A DNA stretch of 64,000 bases from Dimorphilus gyrociliatus (taxonomy: Eukaryota > Annelida > Polychaeta > Dinophilidae), in contig CAJFCJ010000027.1 in assembly GCA_904063045.1 (NCBI GenBank), positions 560,501 to 624,500 on the forward strand. Direction: 5' to 3'. Shown here in pieces: positions 23,600-37,566 of this stretch. How positions within the stretch are numbered: the first letter of the stretch is position 1; the number at the start of each line of letters is the position of its first letter. A model generated the notes under the pieces. It made no database searches, was not told the origin of the DNA, and saw nothing but the letters and a program-made list of their open reading frames with translations. The translations under genes and the position numbers were made by a program.

Positions 23600-25705
23600 A
23601 CATTAGAAAAAAAACTGACATAGACAGCAAGCGTATTCCTCTCTCTTTCAGTCTCCCTTTCTCTCTCACATCACTCTTTTATCATTTTCTCTGATAAAAT
23701 GGAAAAAGCTATAAGCCAAAGAGAAATGTTTCATCATTATCCATCCTCCGAACTCTAACCTGCAGTTTATGCAAGACAGAAGAAAACGTTTTTTTTTATA
23801 GATTTTGACACATGAAGTCACTTTCTATATATTATATATGCTGTATATATACTGTATATATATATATATCATTTTCCATATATATATACAGTTTGCTCTA
23901 TTTTGCCAACTAAGGAATTTGCACTCACCAAAAAAGAAAGAGAGCAAATAATTAGGAGAAGTTTAAAATGTGCAGCCTTAGTAAGTTATCTTTTCTTATA
24001 AGTATACAAAGTAACCTTGAAAAAATTATGTTAAGCGTTTATATATACTTGTTTGAGAACATTGAAAATATTATTATTATTATTATTTACTGTATTTACT
24101 TGGAGAAGTGAAGAGATTTCTTCTTGTTTTTATCTTACTTCTTTCTAAAATAAGGAGAGAGGATAGAAAAGAAAAGATAGGATAAAAGGAAATAAAAGTA
24201 GGAAGAAAGAAACCGTTATTCTCAATCCACAAAGTGTTCTGGCCCTAGCTTGATAAAAACTATCCTAAATTTTTCTATAAATAGTAAATCAGTTTGCGTA
24301 TGAAAGTATTGGAATTTATGTTCGTTTTCGGTTATTCGATAATGTTTTATACTTGGGATTTATTTTTTCATTAGTTCATTTTCGATATTCAATAGAAGTA
24401 AACTGAAGAGAATATAGGATTCTCTATTGTTTTCATATTTCTCTTATTGACTTGATAATCTGGGTAAAAGCATCTCTTTACTTTTTTTATTCTGTAACTT
24501 TTAAATCATATTGAAAAATATCAAAGGAGAGATTTTAGTGCTATCAATTGATTATAACTGGATCATCTACTGTTTAACGTAAGTAATATATCTGTTATAC
24601 CTATATTTGTACTTACACTTTACGTGTTTCTATTAACAATGTTGAAAATCGTTATTATTTAACTCAAAACGTATACAAATGTATTACGTGAGTCTAAAAA
24701 AGAGCACAAATGAACATGAAATGTTTATTAATACATAAACAGACAAACAAGAAGAAAGAATGAAAATTTAGACTGTGCCTTAGATAAACTGAATAATAGA
24801 TAGAGAAGACCAAAAAAAAAAGAAGTTAAAAGCGTTAAACTGCTCAAATTTACCAGAAAATTTTCCCTTTCTTGTCTTCTCCATTTGACATTATTGATTT
24901 AACCTCTATAAATAGATATTTAACAATATTAAGAGAAATGTTTGTTTTTTCTATAGAGCTTGAAAAGGAAAAAAAAAAAAACCTACAAAAAATCAATTTA
25001 TTTTAGCATTAATTTTTCTATCTTTTTTGACTGCAACCATTCAGTCAATTAAATACCAATCTGTTCCACCGCAAACAGCACTCCTAACAAATTTATTTTA
25101 CTATTTGTTCCGGGTTCCGTTAAGTATTGGATAATTTATTGTATAGTATTAAAGGGAACAGAGGAAAAATCTATATTTAAGTTAGTATATATATACTTGT
25201 ATATATATCTAGAATTTATTATAATAAATAATCGTTTTATCCTATCTATTTTTATGTGCTAAATCCCAGAATATATAGTTTAACTTCTTTTTACTGGTAT
25301 GTAAGGCTTAATAAACTAACTACTGGAAAATACTGTACCATTTTCTATTTTTGACTTAGTTGTCATGTTATGTTTCTGTTTTCATTCTCTCTCTTTGTTT
25401 CTATTATGCCTTTATACCATAGTACAAAGAAACGAATAAAAGGTTATTTTATATTGTTATATAGAGTATGAAAGACGGTACAAACCGGCTCATATAATTG
25501 GTTATTAGTGAGAAAATATGCAGCTAAAGGGCAAGGAATTGTATGGTAAAACTAAGTGAGAAATATAGTTTACGGCAAATTACCAACTAAAAATACCACT
25601 CAATAAAGCTTGGCATGTTTTATATCACGGTGACTAGAGAGCAAATTAACTCATTTGCAGATGCTGTTGGACTGAAAGAACGTAATTACGACCGAAATAC
25701 TCTTC

Positions 25706-25741
<36 letters not shown>

Positions 25742-28702
25742 TTGATATCTGAACTATTTAATATCAAGTATTATTCAATATATTATGATACACATCTATT
25801 ACTCCAAGGTTAATAATTAGTCAATTACTTTCAGAATAGGTAACGTAAAATTATTTTATCAGATATGCTGTCACCAATTTTTCATTAATTTATTAATTAA
25901 TATTGTGTAGCTTTTCCCAGATTTTGTTATTCCTCTTTTAGATAAAAGCGTAAAAGCGTATCAATATTAAATGAAAGGGCTATTCCGTGAACTTTTACAA
26001 TGCATGCAAGGTTCTCTTATCTTCTCATTGCATTGAATTGACCATTTCCTTTTCTCTTACAAATCCTATACACTTTCTCTTTTTTTTCAACTCTTTCTAA
26101 AGAATTTTACTGCTCTCGCCTACACCTTTTCTCTCTTACTAATTGATAGAACAAAAACAATATCCAACGGAAAACAAACTAACCAATCCAATTTATCTTT
26201 TTTTCCACCCTTCTTTATCTTTTTTTTTCTCTCTCTCTTCCTCTTTCTTTCTCTTACTCTCATTCTACCTATTTTGCTTTATATCCCCCCTCCCCCTCTC
26301 TCTCTCGCTTTTTATCTCCTTCCCTCTCTCTATCTCGTGTTTTCTACCTATCTATTTATTTACTCCCTCTTCTTTCTTAACCTCTCTCCTACTTTTGTCT
26401 TTTTACCCTTCACTTATTCCCCATTAAATTACCTTTTCTTTGTAAACTATTTAGCTTTGTTACTGATATATTAATCAATATATGATGATATATTTGTATT
26501 TATGTATTTATTCATAATATTTCCTTGATCAATTATTTATTAATCCATACTAAAATTAAACAAAAAAATTGATAGACAGACAGAAGAAAAATGAGTTGAA
26601 AGGATGAATATATCACAGAAAATTTATATATCAAAGTTTCTAAGATTTTAACGGAAAAACTGTTCTGCGAAGGATGGGATCAAATTACAATGATTGTTTT
26701 TCTACTCCAGCTATATCACAAATCTACTAAATCGAGATAGGAATACCATATTATGACTCTATTACAAAAGATAATAAAAACTGGAATAATTTCTGTTCAT
26801 TTTTTTTATCTTGATATTTTTACCATACGAAGACTGTTTCTCTTCTCTCTCTCTCTCTCTGCTTTCTCGCTTGTCTAGAAAGTTTTCCTCTTCCTTAATA
26901 ATTAATTATTTAAAAAACTGCGCAGTCTTAGAAACATTAACACAAATAAAGAATGAAAAGACAGATTGAATAAATAAGTACAAATTGGACACAAAAAATC
27001 AGATTTACCTAAATAAAATGTTTAATTTATTAGACTTTCAACGTTTTCAAACCTTTCAACAGGCCATGATAAATTTGAAATTTTGCTGAGAGGAAGCGCC
27101 ATAAAAACTCAAATTGATCGCTATTCATTACATCGGATCTACTGCATTAATCTTTTATTGTTTCAAAGTAGCCTTTATTATTTTACAATATTCCTTTATA
27201 TATATTAACTCACATCATGTTGATAAATAAACTAGACATTTAATTTTTAATTCATTCATTTTCGGATTACTATAATGAGAAGTGCATTATAGAGACTTAT
27301 AATAAAATTTTTAGCCAACCCAGCAGTTTTATTATACAGTCCAGCTTGAGAAAAGTCTCCCTTCAATTAATAATCTTTCTTTTCTCTTTTTTTCTTCTTT
27401 TCGTTAATACTTGTTCAATTTTAATGGTTTCTAATTAAATGTTGTAGTTAACAAAAGACTATTGCGGGAAATAGGTTAATTATAGAGTTAAAGTGCTTCT
27501 AGATGATCTTTAGAGAGAAAATTCAATAACAAGTTCACTATATATTTTCTTGTGAAATCATGAGGATAAAGGGAAATAAGAAGAGAAAAAATGTTTCTAG
27601 TTCCCTCATAGAGAAAACCAGCAGCATATCAAACAATTGTATAATTGTGGTCCATCGAATCCCAATTAACTTCTCCAATGCCTCTAATTAACTTCATATA
27701 GAGTTTTGTTAATCGTCACCTTTAATAGCAGTAATTATACTTTCTAGAGAAGGATAATAATAACAGAATAAGTATAAAAAAAGGAAATAAAATAGGTCGA
27801 ACTCATCTATAAGTAATGACCATCCATTTCTGTAAGAGAAAGAGTGAATTTCCATACTTGTTCTATGTATCTGTTAACTATTAAGGTCTCCATTTCCCTT
27901 AACAATATAAATTCCCTTTCGTAGTCATTCTTTAAAATGATATAATAAACCGGTAAAGAAGCTAAAACATATTGTTGTGTACATTTTATTAAATAAACAA
28001 ATACCAAAGACATTTTGCATTATAATAAAAGAACAATTTACTATAATTAATTTGTCGTTTTATTTAGTTTCAAATTGATCTGTCATTCTATCAATAGAAT
28101 TTTCTTTATCACGAACTTTTTTATATTAGGACTTGTATGTCTTTTTTCTCTGTCTCTCTTTCTCTTTTGAATTGATGAATTAACAACAATTAGAGTAAAC
28201 AATCCCAGGTAAAATACAAAGTTATACTCTTCATTAAAACTTATTGACCAGTCGAATAGTGAAAGGAAATGATCTTAAAGAAAGTATTATACATTTCGTG
28301 GAATGTAGTTAATATATAAGCAGATTAAAGAAAACGTACTTTCTTTATTCCATTTCGTTTGCTTTTTGCAAGCCATTTACATTATTTTCTTATATTTCTT
28401 ATTCCAGGTTAGACACTTAATAGTATTCTTTTAAGCTATCAATTAAATAATGAAAACAAATGGAAGGTAGAGATGTTAAGTTTGTTTATCATACATTAAA
28501 TATATTACTACCATTACTAGGTGTGTCCAATATAGAACAGACAGAATATTCAATAGATCTCTGTAAAATTTAGTTTAACCTTTTTATATTTGAACAAAAT
28601 GCAAAATCTTGTCAACTGGAAAATATTGAAGGAAGGTTATCATATTAAATCGTTATTTGCAAAAAATTTCAAACGAAATCGACATCGGTCAATTGATAAT
28701 CA

Positions 28703-28740
<38 letters not shown>

Positions 28741-28813
28741 TGGGAAGGAAAGAAAGACAGACCAGACGAAGAGAGAGAGAGAGAGAAAGAGTGTGTGTGT
28801 GTGTGTGTGTGGG
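28703..28813. repeat. Compound (TA)n-(GA)n-(GT)n microsatellite
   Basis: TA repeat at 28703-28719, GA repeat at 28719-28740, interrupted GA at about 28770-28790, then GT repeat at 28791-28812. It generates spurious open frames on both strands. Confidence 0.95.
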
Positions 28814-30245
28814 CTAGAGAAAGAGTTAATAAAAGAGTTTTATACCTTCTATATGTATTTTTCTTTATCAATTAATAATTTATAATAATAGTATTACTAC
28901 TAATAATATTGGATTTCTATTTAAGTGCATATTTTTATTAATATTATTAGTTTTTGTTTTTTTAAAATAAAATGTTGAAAACATGCAGTTAGCTCTTTAT
29001 TTTCCTTTTTCCTTTAAAACTCTTATCAATTGTTTATTTCAGCATTTTACTGAAAAGATATATTATTGTCAGTTCAATTTATTGCCCTTTCTTTTTTAAT
29101 AAATTATCAGTTACCGACTTACTAGTTAATTGTATGGTAAATATTTTTATCAATTATCACATAACTAGTTATTATTGCAAAGTTGACTTTCAAATCATAT
29201 ACTTACCCGTTAGAGGGCGTTTTTGTAGATACGATTTATCTGTGAGAAAAGCAGAGTACAGCAGTTGACCAATTGTAAATTGCCACCTGCGGCACTACTA
29301 CTTAATGCACTGATAATCATGTAACGCCAATTTACTGTAGTTTAATGATTTAAAATATTTACCCAGAAAAATTAAGGAAGAAAAGAAATGGAAGAAGAGA
29401 GAGAAAGAGAGACAGAGAGGCAGAGAGAAAGAGAGAGAATGAAAGAAAGAAAAGGAAAAGTTATATAGAACTATAAAAAGAAATATAAAAAAATTAAAAG
29501 TGTTAATAAAGTAAAGGATATAAGTAAACAAATACGAATAAAGAGGATTATACAAAACAAGTTGTTTTCATAACGCCATCTATCGAAAAAATAAAACTAT
29601 TTATTTATCTACTAAATTAAGATTTCTTAAGTTAACTTTCGCAAATAAAACAATTACAAATAAAAATTTCCTAATAATTTAAATAAATATACTTAAAAAT
29701 TGAATAAATTATGCTAATTATTCATATTTCTATGAAAATGTCTTTAATAAGTACTATTCTTCAATAAATCTTAGGGATTAGTCCTTTTATTCTTTTTTTT
29801 ACAGGTTTTTCATGAATAATTTCCGTTTCAGTGAAAAAATTGCATAAGAATCAATTCCAACTAAAAATTTAATCGATTCTAAGCTATACACAGGTGCTTT
29901 AATCATAACGAACACACTGCGTTGTTTAAACACACACGTTCTACATATTTCAGACATTAGTTTGTAAAAAATACAATTTGTATGAACAAGAACTTTGCCC
30001 GGGATTCAATACACTCAATTTAAACAAGACAAACTAAAATGTTAATAATTACTAGAGAGCAGAAAGATAGAGGAAAGAATGATATTAATACTATAGATAT
30101 ATATTAGAGTATTATATAATTCAAATTATGCTAATCAAGTTAACTAAACCTGACTAACACATATATAATTAATTTATTACAATAGCTATTTCTACTTTTT
30201 ACCTATGTACCTGATATATATTCACTCCTTCTCCTCTCTTTACCG

Positions 30246-30248
<3 letters not shown>

Positions 30249-30280
<32 letters not shown>
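30249..30280. repeat. (TA)n microsatellite
   Basis: About 16 uninterrupted TA units, among the longest pure dinucleotide runs in the window. Confidence 0.95.
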
Positions 30281-30286
<6 letters not shown>

Positions 30287-30800
30287 AAAGCGTTTATACA
30301 CTATTTTGCTGAACAGTTACAGGTAATAAAAAAATTCCTGATGTTCTAGTTTTAGTTAGTAAAAGAGAAAAAAGAAAAGAGAAAGTTGTCTAAATAAAAA
30401 GGTTTCTATCAAAATCCTTCATGGTAAAAAATAGTTTTGTTGGCCATATTCCTTGATTTGTTAAAATCAAATATTCTATGATTCTAGCAAAAACTATAGA
30501 ATCTTTTATATTGATGAGTATTTTCGTTGTCCAAATTGAGAACGCTACAAGGGACATTTCGCATATTTTTAAGCAGTTAATGCCCATTATAACGGTCACA
30601 AGTTGGCCAATGAAATGTTTCAAGTTCAGTTGTCGAAACTGGACTAAAGTATTCGAAACTTTGACTCGCTTATATAGCCGAAAAACGATGAGGGTTCGGT
30701 CGATAAGGCTACTAGGCATCGTTCAGCTAGAGGTAACAGCTGTTCAATTCGTTACCGTGCCAACTACCGTTTTAGCTAATCAGCGAGCTCAAAACTGGCG

Positions 30801-30830
30801 GGCAAAGTCACGTGACAACTTGAACACGTG
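30801..30830 (+). promoter_or_regulatory. E-box pair before the formin first exon (putative promoter)
   Basis: GGCAAAGTCACGTGAC contains the palindrome GTCACGTGAC, a perfect match to the CLEAR-type E-box bound by MITF/TFE-class and USF-class factors. A second E-box, AACACGTG, follows 9 bp downstream. It is 94 bp before the proposed formin ATG, in a GC-richer block (about 30650-31120). The same 15-mer recurs at 55100. Confidence 0.4.
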
Positions 30831-30923
30831 TGTATTGTCTATTATTTTTATTGTTTTCGTTATGTCTGGCTACAGAGCTTTATCTTTAAATTACTCTATG
30901 AGGGTATATTGGCACAGTGTTAC

Positions 30924-32145
30924 ATGGCGTTAATTGCCGATGAAGGTAATGAAAGAAGGGGTATTTCGCTGAACCGATGTTCAATGACAGGAAAACTCAA
31001 ACGTGGGCGGTTAGAGAGAACAAAAGGAAATAAAAAACTAAACTCTTTCCAAATAATTTCCATATGTGCAAACGTCATTACCTTTCAAGAAGTGCTTACT
31101 TTAAGAGAAGGGCTAGCGTAAAAGAAAGAAAGACGACAGAAAGAGGTGATAGAGGTTTTGTATAAGGGGGTATGCCAGAGTAGAAGCGGGTAATAAATAA
31201 CCATGACAAAGAAATGTTAATAGGCTAAATAGAGCCCTTTCTTCCGTCATTTACGAAACGTATACTACGAATAGTAATTGGAACAAAGAAAAGTATTGGA
31301 AGAACAAACTATTTAAATACATTTTATATAATAAATAATATTATTAAATTTAGTAAATTAATTAACTAATTACAATTATATATAAAAAGTCAGATCCTTT
31401 ATATTAGTTAGTAAATTAATTAATTAGTTAATTAGCTAATTAATTTATTTATCATCTATATATGTACACACTCGTCTTTCTGTTTCATATTTCCTCTTAA
31501 GAGTTAAAGGTAAAAGGTATAATTCTCTTTAAATATTCTTAAAAGGATATTTTGTGTATAAAAAACATATCTTTAGCATTTCTATTGTACTTTTGCTGCA
31601 TATTCCATATTTAAAGTATACTTTAGTATTATTATGATAATATATTGACACACTCAACGTATGTTTTCATTTACAATACATACATACTTCAAGTGCTCAA
31701 AAACTGTTCAAAAGCATCTTCAATACACATAATTCCGTTTAAAATATAATCAGCTTTGTTCATTTTTGCTTTTATTTATCATTCTATACTACAGATTTTG
31801 AAATTTAAAGAATCTAATGAAAAAAAGAGAAACTTTGACTAATAATAATGAAATTTCAACTCGCCTTCTATATACTTTAAGACTTTCATTATCAATTTCA
31901 TCACATTTCAGATATTTCAATGTCTTTCAGTTGAATTGTTAAAAAATTATTATCCAATTATTCCAATTATTTAAACATTAAATCCTTTAATGAGCACTAT
32001 CTTCTTGGGTTATTGAATAATTTTTTCACGAATATTTATCTCTCTTCTCCGAAAATGAATATATCTGTTTTTTTTTGATGTAATGAAGGATGAGGGTAAT
32101 TTAGACTTTAAGAGCACTTTAGTGTCTAGTATTAAGTATATAAAA

Positions 32146-32190
<45 letters not shown>

Positions 32191-35100
32191 GTCAACTATG
32201 TTTATATATCTAATACCAAAATTATTATTTTCTTTCTTTCTTTCTTTAAAAAAGAACACAATAAAAAAACAGTATATAGCAAAAAAATAATAATAGACCA
32301 TTCGGTGTTCAAGTGAATAAAACCACCTGCAAATTTACGACCTTTTATGAACTAATTAACCAATAACAAAATCAAATTTATTATAGTTGAGTAGGCTCAA
32401 TTTATTTAAAATTCAAACTGGAAATAGCATAATTATTATTAATCCATATTTTCAGAGAATTATTAATCATTTTGCATACAGGACTTTTTCTTTGTCTTTC
32501 TCACTCTCTACCTGAGTCAGTACATTTTATAACCTAAGACTAATGAGGCGAATCCTATAAAAGTAAAAACTTTCTCTAACATCTACATCTGCCTGTCTCT
32601 TATTGTTTGATGTGTCATACGATAGCATTTGCCTTCTTTTGAATGTCAAAAGTAGCAAAGATAAAGAAAAGAGGGGGAAGATATAAATATAAAGGGAACA
32701 AGGTGAAGAAGCGTAAACATATATATATATATATATATATATATAGTAATATGTTGTATGAAGTATATGCATCAGCTTAATATTTTATTTAAACACCTGA
32801 AAGAAAATTAGTTCGATTTTTTTTACAAGGTTTTGTAATCAATGAAAAGTGTGTAAACTCATTTAAGAAAAAGTAAAAAGCCGATTATTTTACTCATTTA
32901 TTTACTATTATTAGTTTTTTTTGGGGGGGGGAGGGGGGAGGCAGGCTAAATCCTTAAGTAAATAATAATTCCGTGCAATTACGTAATTGTATAACAAAAA
33001 TACTCCATTATATAATACAATAGATATTGATAAAATATAAAAAAATTAATGGTTTATTATACTCTATACTGTTTATAAAAAGTTTATTAAGGACACATTA
33101 AGCAATCTTTCGAATGGATATTCTACTAAAGATCTTAATTAACCTAAAAATAAGAACTAATTATTATTGGATAAATAGATTTCTTAGTCTCTAACTGTCT
33201 ATCTCTCTCTTCCCTCACTTACAATATATATCTATTCTGTATTTAAACGATTTTAAGTTTCTTTTGTTGAAAATACAGAAAAATCCTTAAAAAAATAATT
33301 ACTTAAAGGCTCCCTTAGGAAATTTTCTGTTTCTGATATTCTCTATCTCATCAGTCACGTTGGTTATTGATCTGGACTATCTAGAGAGATAAAATAACCG
33401 GTACTTGCTTTCGTTTAAAGTATAATTTACATAATCATTAGCATAATTATCCTATATCAAAATATAGAATACGGGGAAAGAAGGATAGGGAGAAAGAGAG
33501 GAAAAGAGGAAGAATGATAGAAAGATAGATAAAAGAGAAATAAAATTGCTATTCCAGTTCGATAGCCTGTTCCTCATATAAAAAGAATATCGTTTTAGTG
33601 TCGTGTTGTTAAAATTGTATTTTCATTCTTTTCTATATAACTAAATATGGTTTCTTTCAAGTATTATTTTTAATGTATATTGTTTATTTGTTGATAAACA
33701 GATGAATGCTTTAAATTCATTGATTTTAGAGCATATATATTTTCATAATGTATTTTTCATAACGTTTAAATGATATGTACAGAAAGTATTGATATTACCG
33801 TTTAACAATTTTTTTATATACATAAAATACATTGAGAAACTATAAATATAAAAATATGAAAACAAGCTTTCTTTTCTTTACAAAATTAATCTTTATTTAA
33901 AATTGTAAAGATTTCAATACTGGAGAACAAAGCTCATTTAGAAGAAAAGAAAGAGAGGAAGAGAGAGACTACAAGTTTATATCTATGAGAGTAGGTGGAG
34001 TGCGAGGGCTATGGGCGGTAAACTTTTAACCCAGGCAAATGTTTTTAATTTATTTTTTTTACACGCCTTAAAAACGTAATACTATTTCCATTAGGCATAT
34101 AGAAAATTTGAAATGAAAAAACTAGAAGGGCGGTTGTCAGACAGATATTACAGAGAGGGGGAGAGAGAAAGCCTAAGGGAGGAAAATGGCAATAATGATC
34201 ATCCTTTTAAACACAGTATTCGCCATCTATCGGCTTAAACATACACTATAAACTACAAATCAGTTTCATTAAAGAATAAAACGGACCAATTATGATATAA
34301 ACTGCATTATTAAAACTTATGAACAAGTCTACAAACTGTACTAATATATTAAGTATTTAAAATAGTTTACTCAATGCTTCAAATAGCTTTATTTACCGCG
34401 TGACTAAGTGTATTTTTAGACGTTTGAAGGAGTAAATATCTCTTACTTTAGGCGTTTAAAGAAAAGACGATGAAAGAAGAGACGACAGAAAAAAAACAGA
34501 AAATGTAATGAGAATTTATGATTTAGCTATTTAAGAAAGGAAAAGGAAAAGTATTTCTAATCAAAATTATTTAGCAATGTGTTTTTGATTTTATTAGTCA
34601 TCTCTATTTCTTGAATAATAAAAGAAGAGGATAAAGAATAGAATTCTAAAAGACACAAATATAAGACATAATTAAATAATGACTAGAATCACTTTTACAA
34701 GTGAATTTATAATAATTATTAAGTTATTGTGTTGCAAGTATGCTCATTTGCTCTATAGTTTTTTTAGGCTAAATTAAAAAGGGCTAACAGTTAATTATAG
34801 AAAGGAATAAGGGTCGAATAATAAAAATAGCTGTGCTGCGTTTTTTACAAAAAATCTACAGAGAAGAGGAAGAAAGGGTAAAGAAGAAACTTGTCTTTCA
34901 TTAAATTATTCTTTCTTTTTTATTTTTTCTTATCCTTCATCCTCCATATTTTCCCTTTTATCCATCTTCTTCCTTTTATCCTTTCAATCTTTTTTTGGTT
35001 ACGTAGACAGGACGTGTTAATTTTGTTGTTGAAAACATATTTATATAACAATATTAATAATAATAGAAATATTTACAGAATATAGTATATATAATATATA

Positions 35101-37531
35101 TTAACTTAATATATTCAGTTCCCTACGTGTGATATTTTTTCCTATACAATAGATACAATTTCACATGAACATTATATTATAAACGCAGATATAGAGTATA
35201 TATTAACATATAACATTTATCTATATCGTACATTGTAGAATACTTTAGTCTCGGATTGGACATGGTTCAACCGAAAAGATAAGAGCATGAACATTTTTTT
35301 TTATATTGAACTTGTATAGAGATAGAGAAACAGCGAACAAGTAAGCAATAAATAAGGGTGCAAAAGATATTGAGAGAGAGAGAGAGTAACAAACATATTT
35401 AAGAAATTAGAAAGTAGAGAATACTTATGTGAACATATATATTCATATATACTGTATATACGCTGTATATAGTATACTCATAGATATTATAATTTATTTT
35501 ATTAACTTTTTTAACCTATATACTGTAAATATTTTGTCTAAAAGTTATAACATTGGCATTATAAAGATAAGGTTATATGTATTTCTCTCTTCCTCTCCCT
35601 TCCACTCTTCCTTTCTCTTTGTCTCTTGCCAGTTTATGATTTTTTTTGCTGATTTCAGTAATAATTTTGGAATGTATAGAACAAAGACGAAAAAATATTA
35701 GAATGAAAAGATTATCAATAAAATTTAAACCAATAATTGAAGAAGATGAAGATGAAAAGAAAAGAGAAACTCGAGAAAGTTTTAATAGAAATGACGGATC
35801 AGTAAAACTATTAAAATTCAAATTTAAACAGTCGAGAAGGGCTTCGGATAGTAAAATTTATCCACTTCAGGTATATTATATATATATCTATACATTTTAA
35901 TAAATTCCTTAAATATTTCTTATTCTTTTTCTTCCTCCTCTTCTTATTTTCAAAAAGCATAAACAGTATAATTTTACAACTTTCCTTTTGAGAATTTTTT
36001 ATCTTTTTTAAATTAAATAATGGTTTATATTCATCTTAAATCCATTAAAAAGTATTTTTACTGTGATATATTTCGTAATTCGAGTATTTTACAGGCATAT
36101 GGTAAAATGCATACTTTTACAATACCTTATTTCATCCTCAGGTGTCGGAGCCTTCTTATGCGCTTATTCATCATAGTTGCAAGTAGATTTAACAGGGAAA
36201 CGACGCGTCTAATTATTCACCCGTTATTTATTATTTATCTTCTCTGCTTGCCTTTCCCTCTCTCTCCACCTCTCTTTCTCTCTCTCTTTCCCCGATAAGA
36301 AAATTTAAAAATAGATTTTCGATAAATAAAATGTTTGAATAGGCTGAATGAAAAAAAAATAAAAGGAAAAACACCGTCTTCTAACCCCTATTCTTTAACT
36401 GTATAGTATAAATTAACATCATTAATATGGTACTATAGTAGAGATTATGTGAAAACTATGCCTATCCAAAAAAGAGACTTATATAAAATATTTAAATAGA
36501 TTACAATAAAATAAAAAAAATGTCTGTAAAAAAGTGAAATGCATGAAATTTATTCAAGAATTAATTGTTTATTTCTAGTAGTTTATTGATTAACTTAAAA
36601 AGGAAAAATGACAAAAAGAAAGTCATTTTTTCTCTTTTTTATTCCTTTAATTACTCTTACATTCTTCTTTCAACTTTCAAACATTCTCTCTTCTTTTTCT
36701 CTTCTCTTCTAATAATTGAAAATAATGTTTTCCTTGTATAAACTCTTCGTATCGGAACATATTTTTGTCAAAGGACTTAATAAAAGATATAGTCCTATAT
36801 TCTAAATAGAAGATGATGAAATATAACAACATTATAATAAAGAACCCCTAGGGCCAACTTAAGAGGCGCACCTATAAGGGTTACTTCTTTTTTTTGTGTA
36901 TAAAAAGTGTTGTATATTTACTATTCCATAAAGCGAATCGGCCTGTGTAGCGCAGGTAAATAGCTAGAAGAGAGATTTTATATCGTTCACTCTATGACCG
37001 CTCAAAGACCCTTCGATAGTGCATCGATAACATTTAACTCATGTTTTCTTAATTAGCAGATGAATAGAAAGGACAACGAATATAGACAAGTTTTTGAGGG
37101 TAAAGCATTGGTAAATCAATTAATTTACTTGGGACAGAGTAGATTTTCGGAGAGAAAATTTGCAATTAAATTTGCTCAGAAACTCTTAAAGGATGGACAC
37201 TTGGAGTCTGTAGTTGGATCGACTCTTTTCGAAGATTCTTTACATTTATATAGATTCAAAGCGGACGTTGTTCGAGAAGTACGAAAGGTTAAAACTAACT
37301 ACTCGAATCGAATACCAAAGAAGAAACTGCTTCAAATTATGGAAATATATGATCAAACGAAATCTTTACCGAATACCCCAGCTGGAGAAGAAAAATTAGA
37401 GGTTCAATTTAAAGATTAGCCGGCTTTCAATAAGTTTATAAAGGAAAAGGATTATTTCTCTTAAATCCATGCAAAATTTCTCTATTTTTTACTTGAGCAA
37501 ATATTCTTCTTTCCTTTTTTCCTTCTGTTTA

Positions 37532-37566
<35 letters not shown>

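Larger units (their letters stand above)
23600..30600. other. Gene-poor intergenic region
   Basis: No convincing gene on either strand. Contents: (TA)n near 23855-23868, 25707-25726, 28703-28719 and 30249-30280; pyrimidine tracts at about 26085-26130 and 26195-26410 (the source of Ser/Leu/Phe-only open frames); compound (GA)n at 28719-28740 and 28770-28790, with (GT)n at 28791-28812; a purine tract at about 29390-29460. A CGCCATCTATCG motif is at 29574. A minus-strand open frame at 30390-30719 (109 codons) overlaps a plus-strand one. Neither is recognisable. Confidence 0.55.

Noticed and set aside
26143-26474. Hydrophobic 94- and 66-codon frames that look like membrane proteins
   Set aside because: Translation of long CT-rich tracts; low-complexity artefact.
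30390-30933. Opposing open frames of 109 and 151 codons
   Set aside because: They overlap on opposite strands in a promoter-like block, start in part from non-ATG codons and show no recognisable domain. At most a weak candidate for a divergent gene.
36095-36189. Exon-like segments between acceptor TTTTACAG or CCTCAG and possible donors in formin intron 2
   Set aside because: Neither length keeps the phase-0 frame between the flanking formin exons, so inclusion would break the DEP reading frame.
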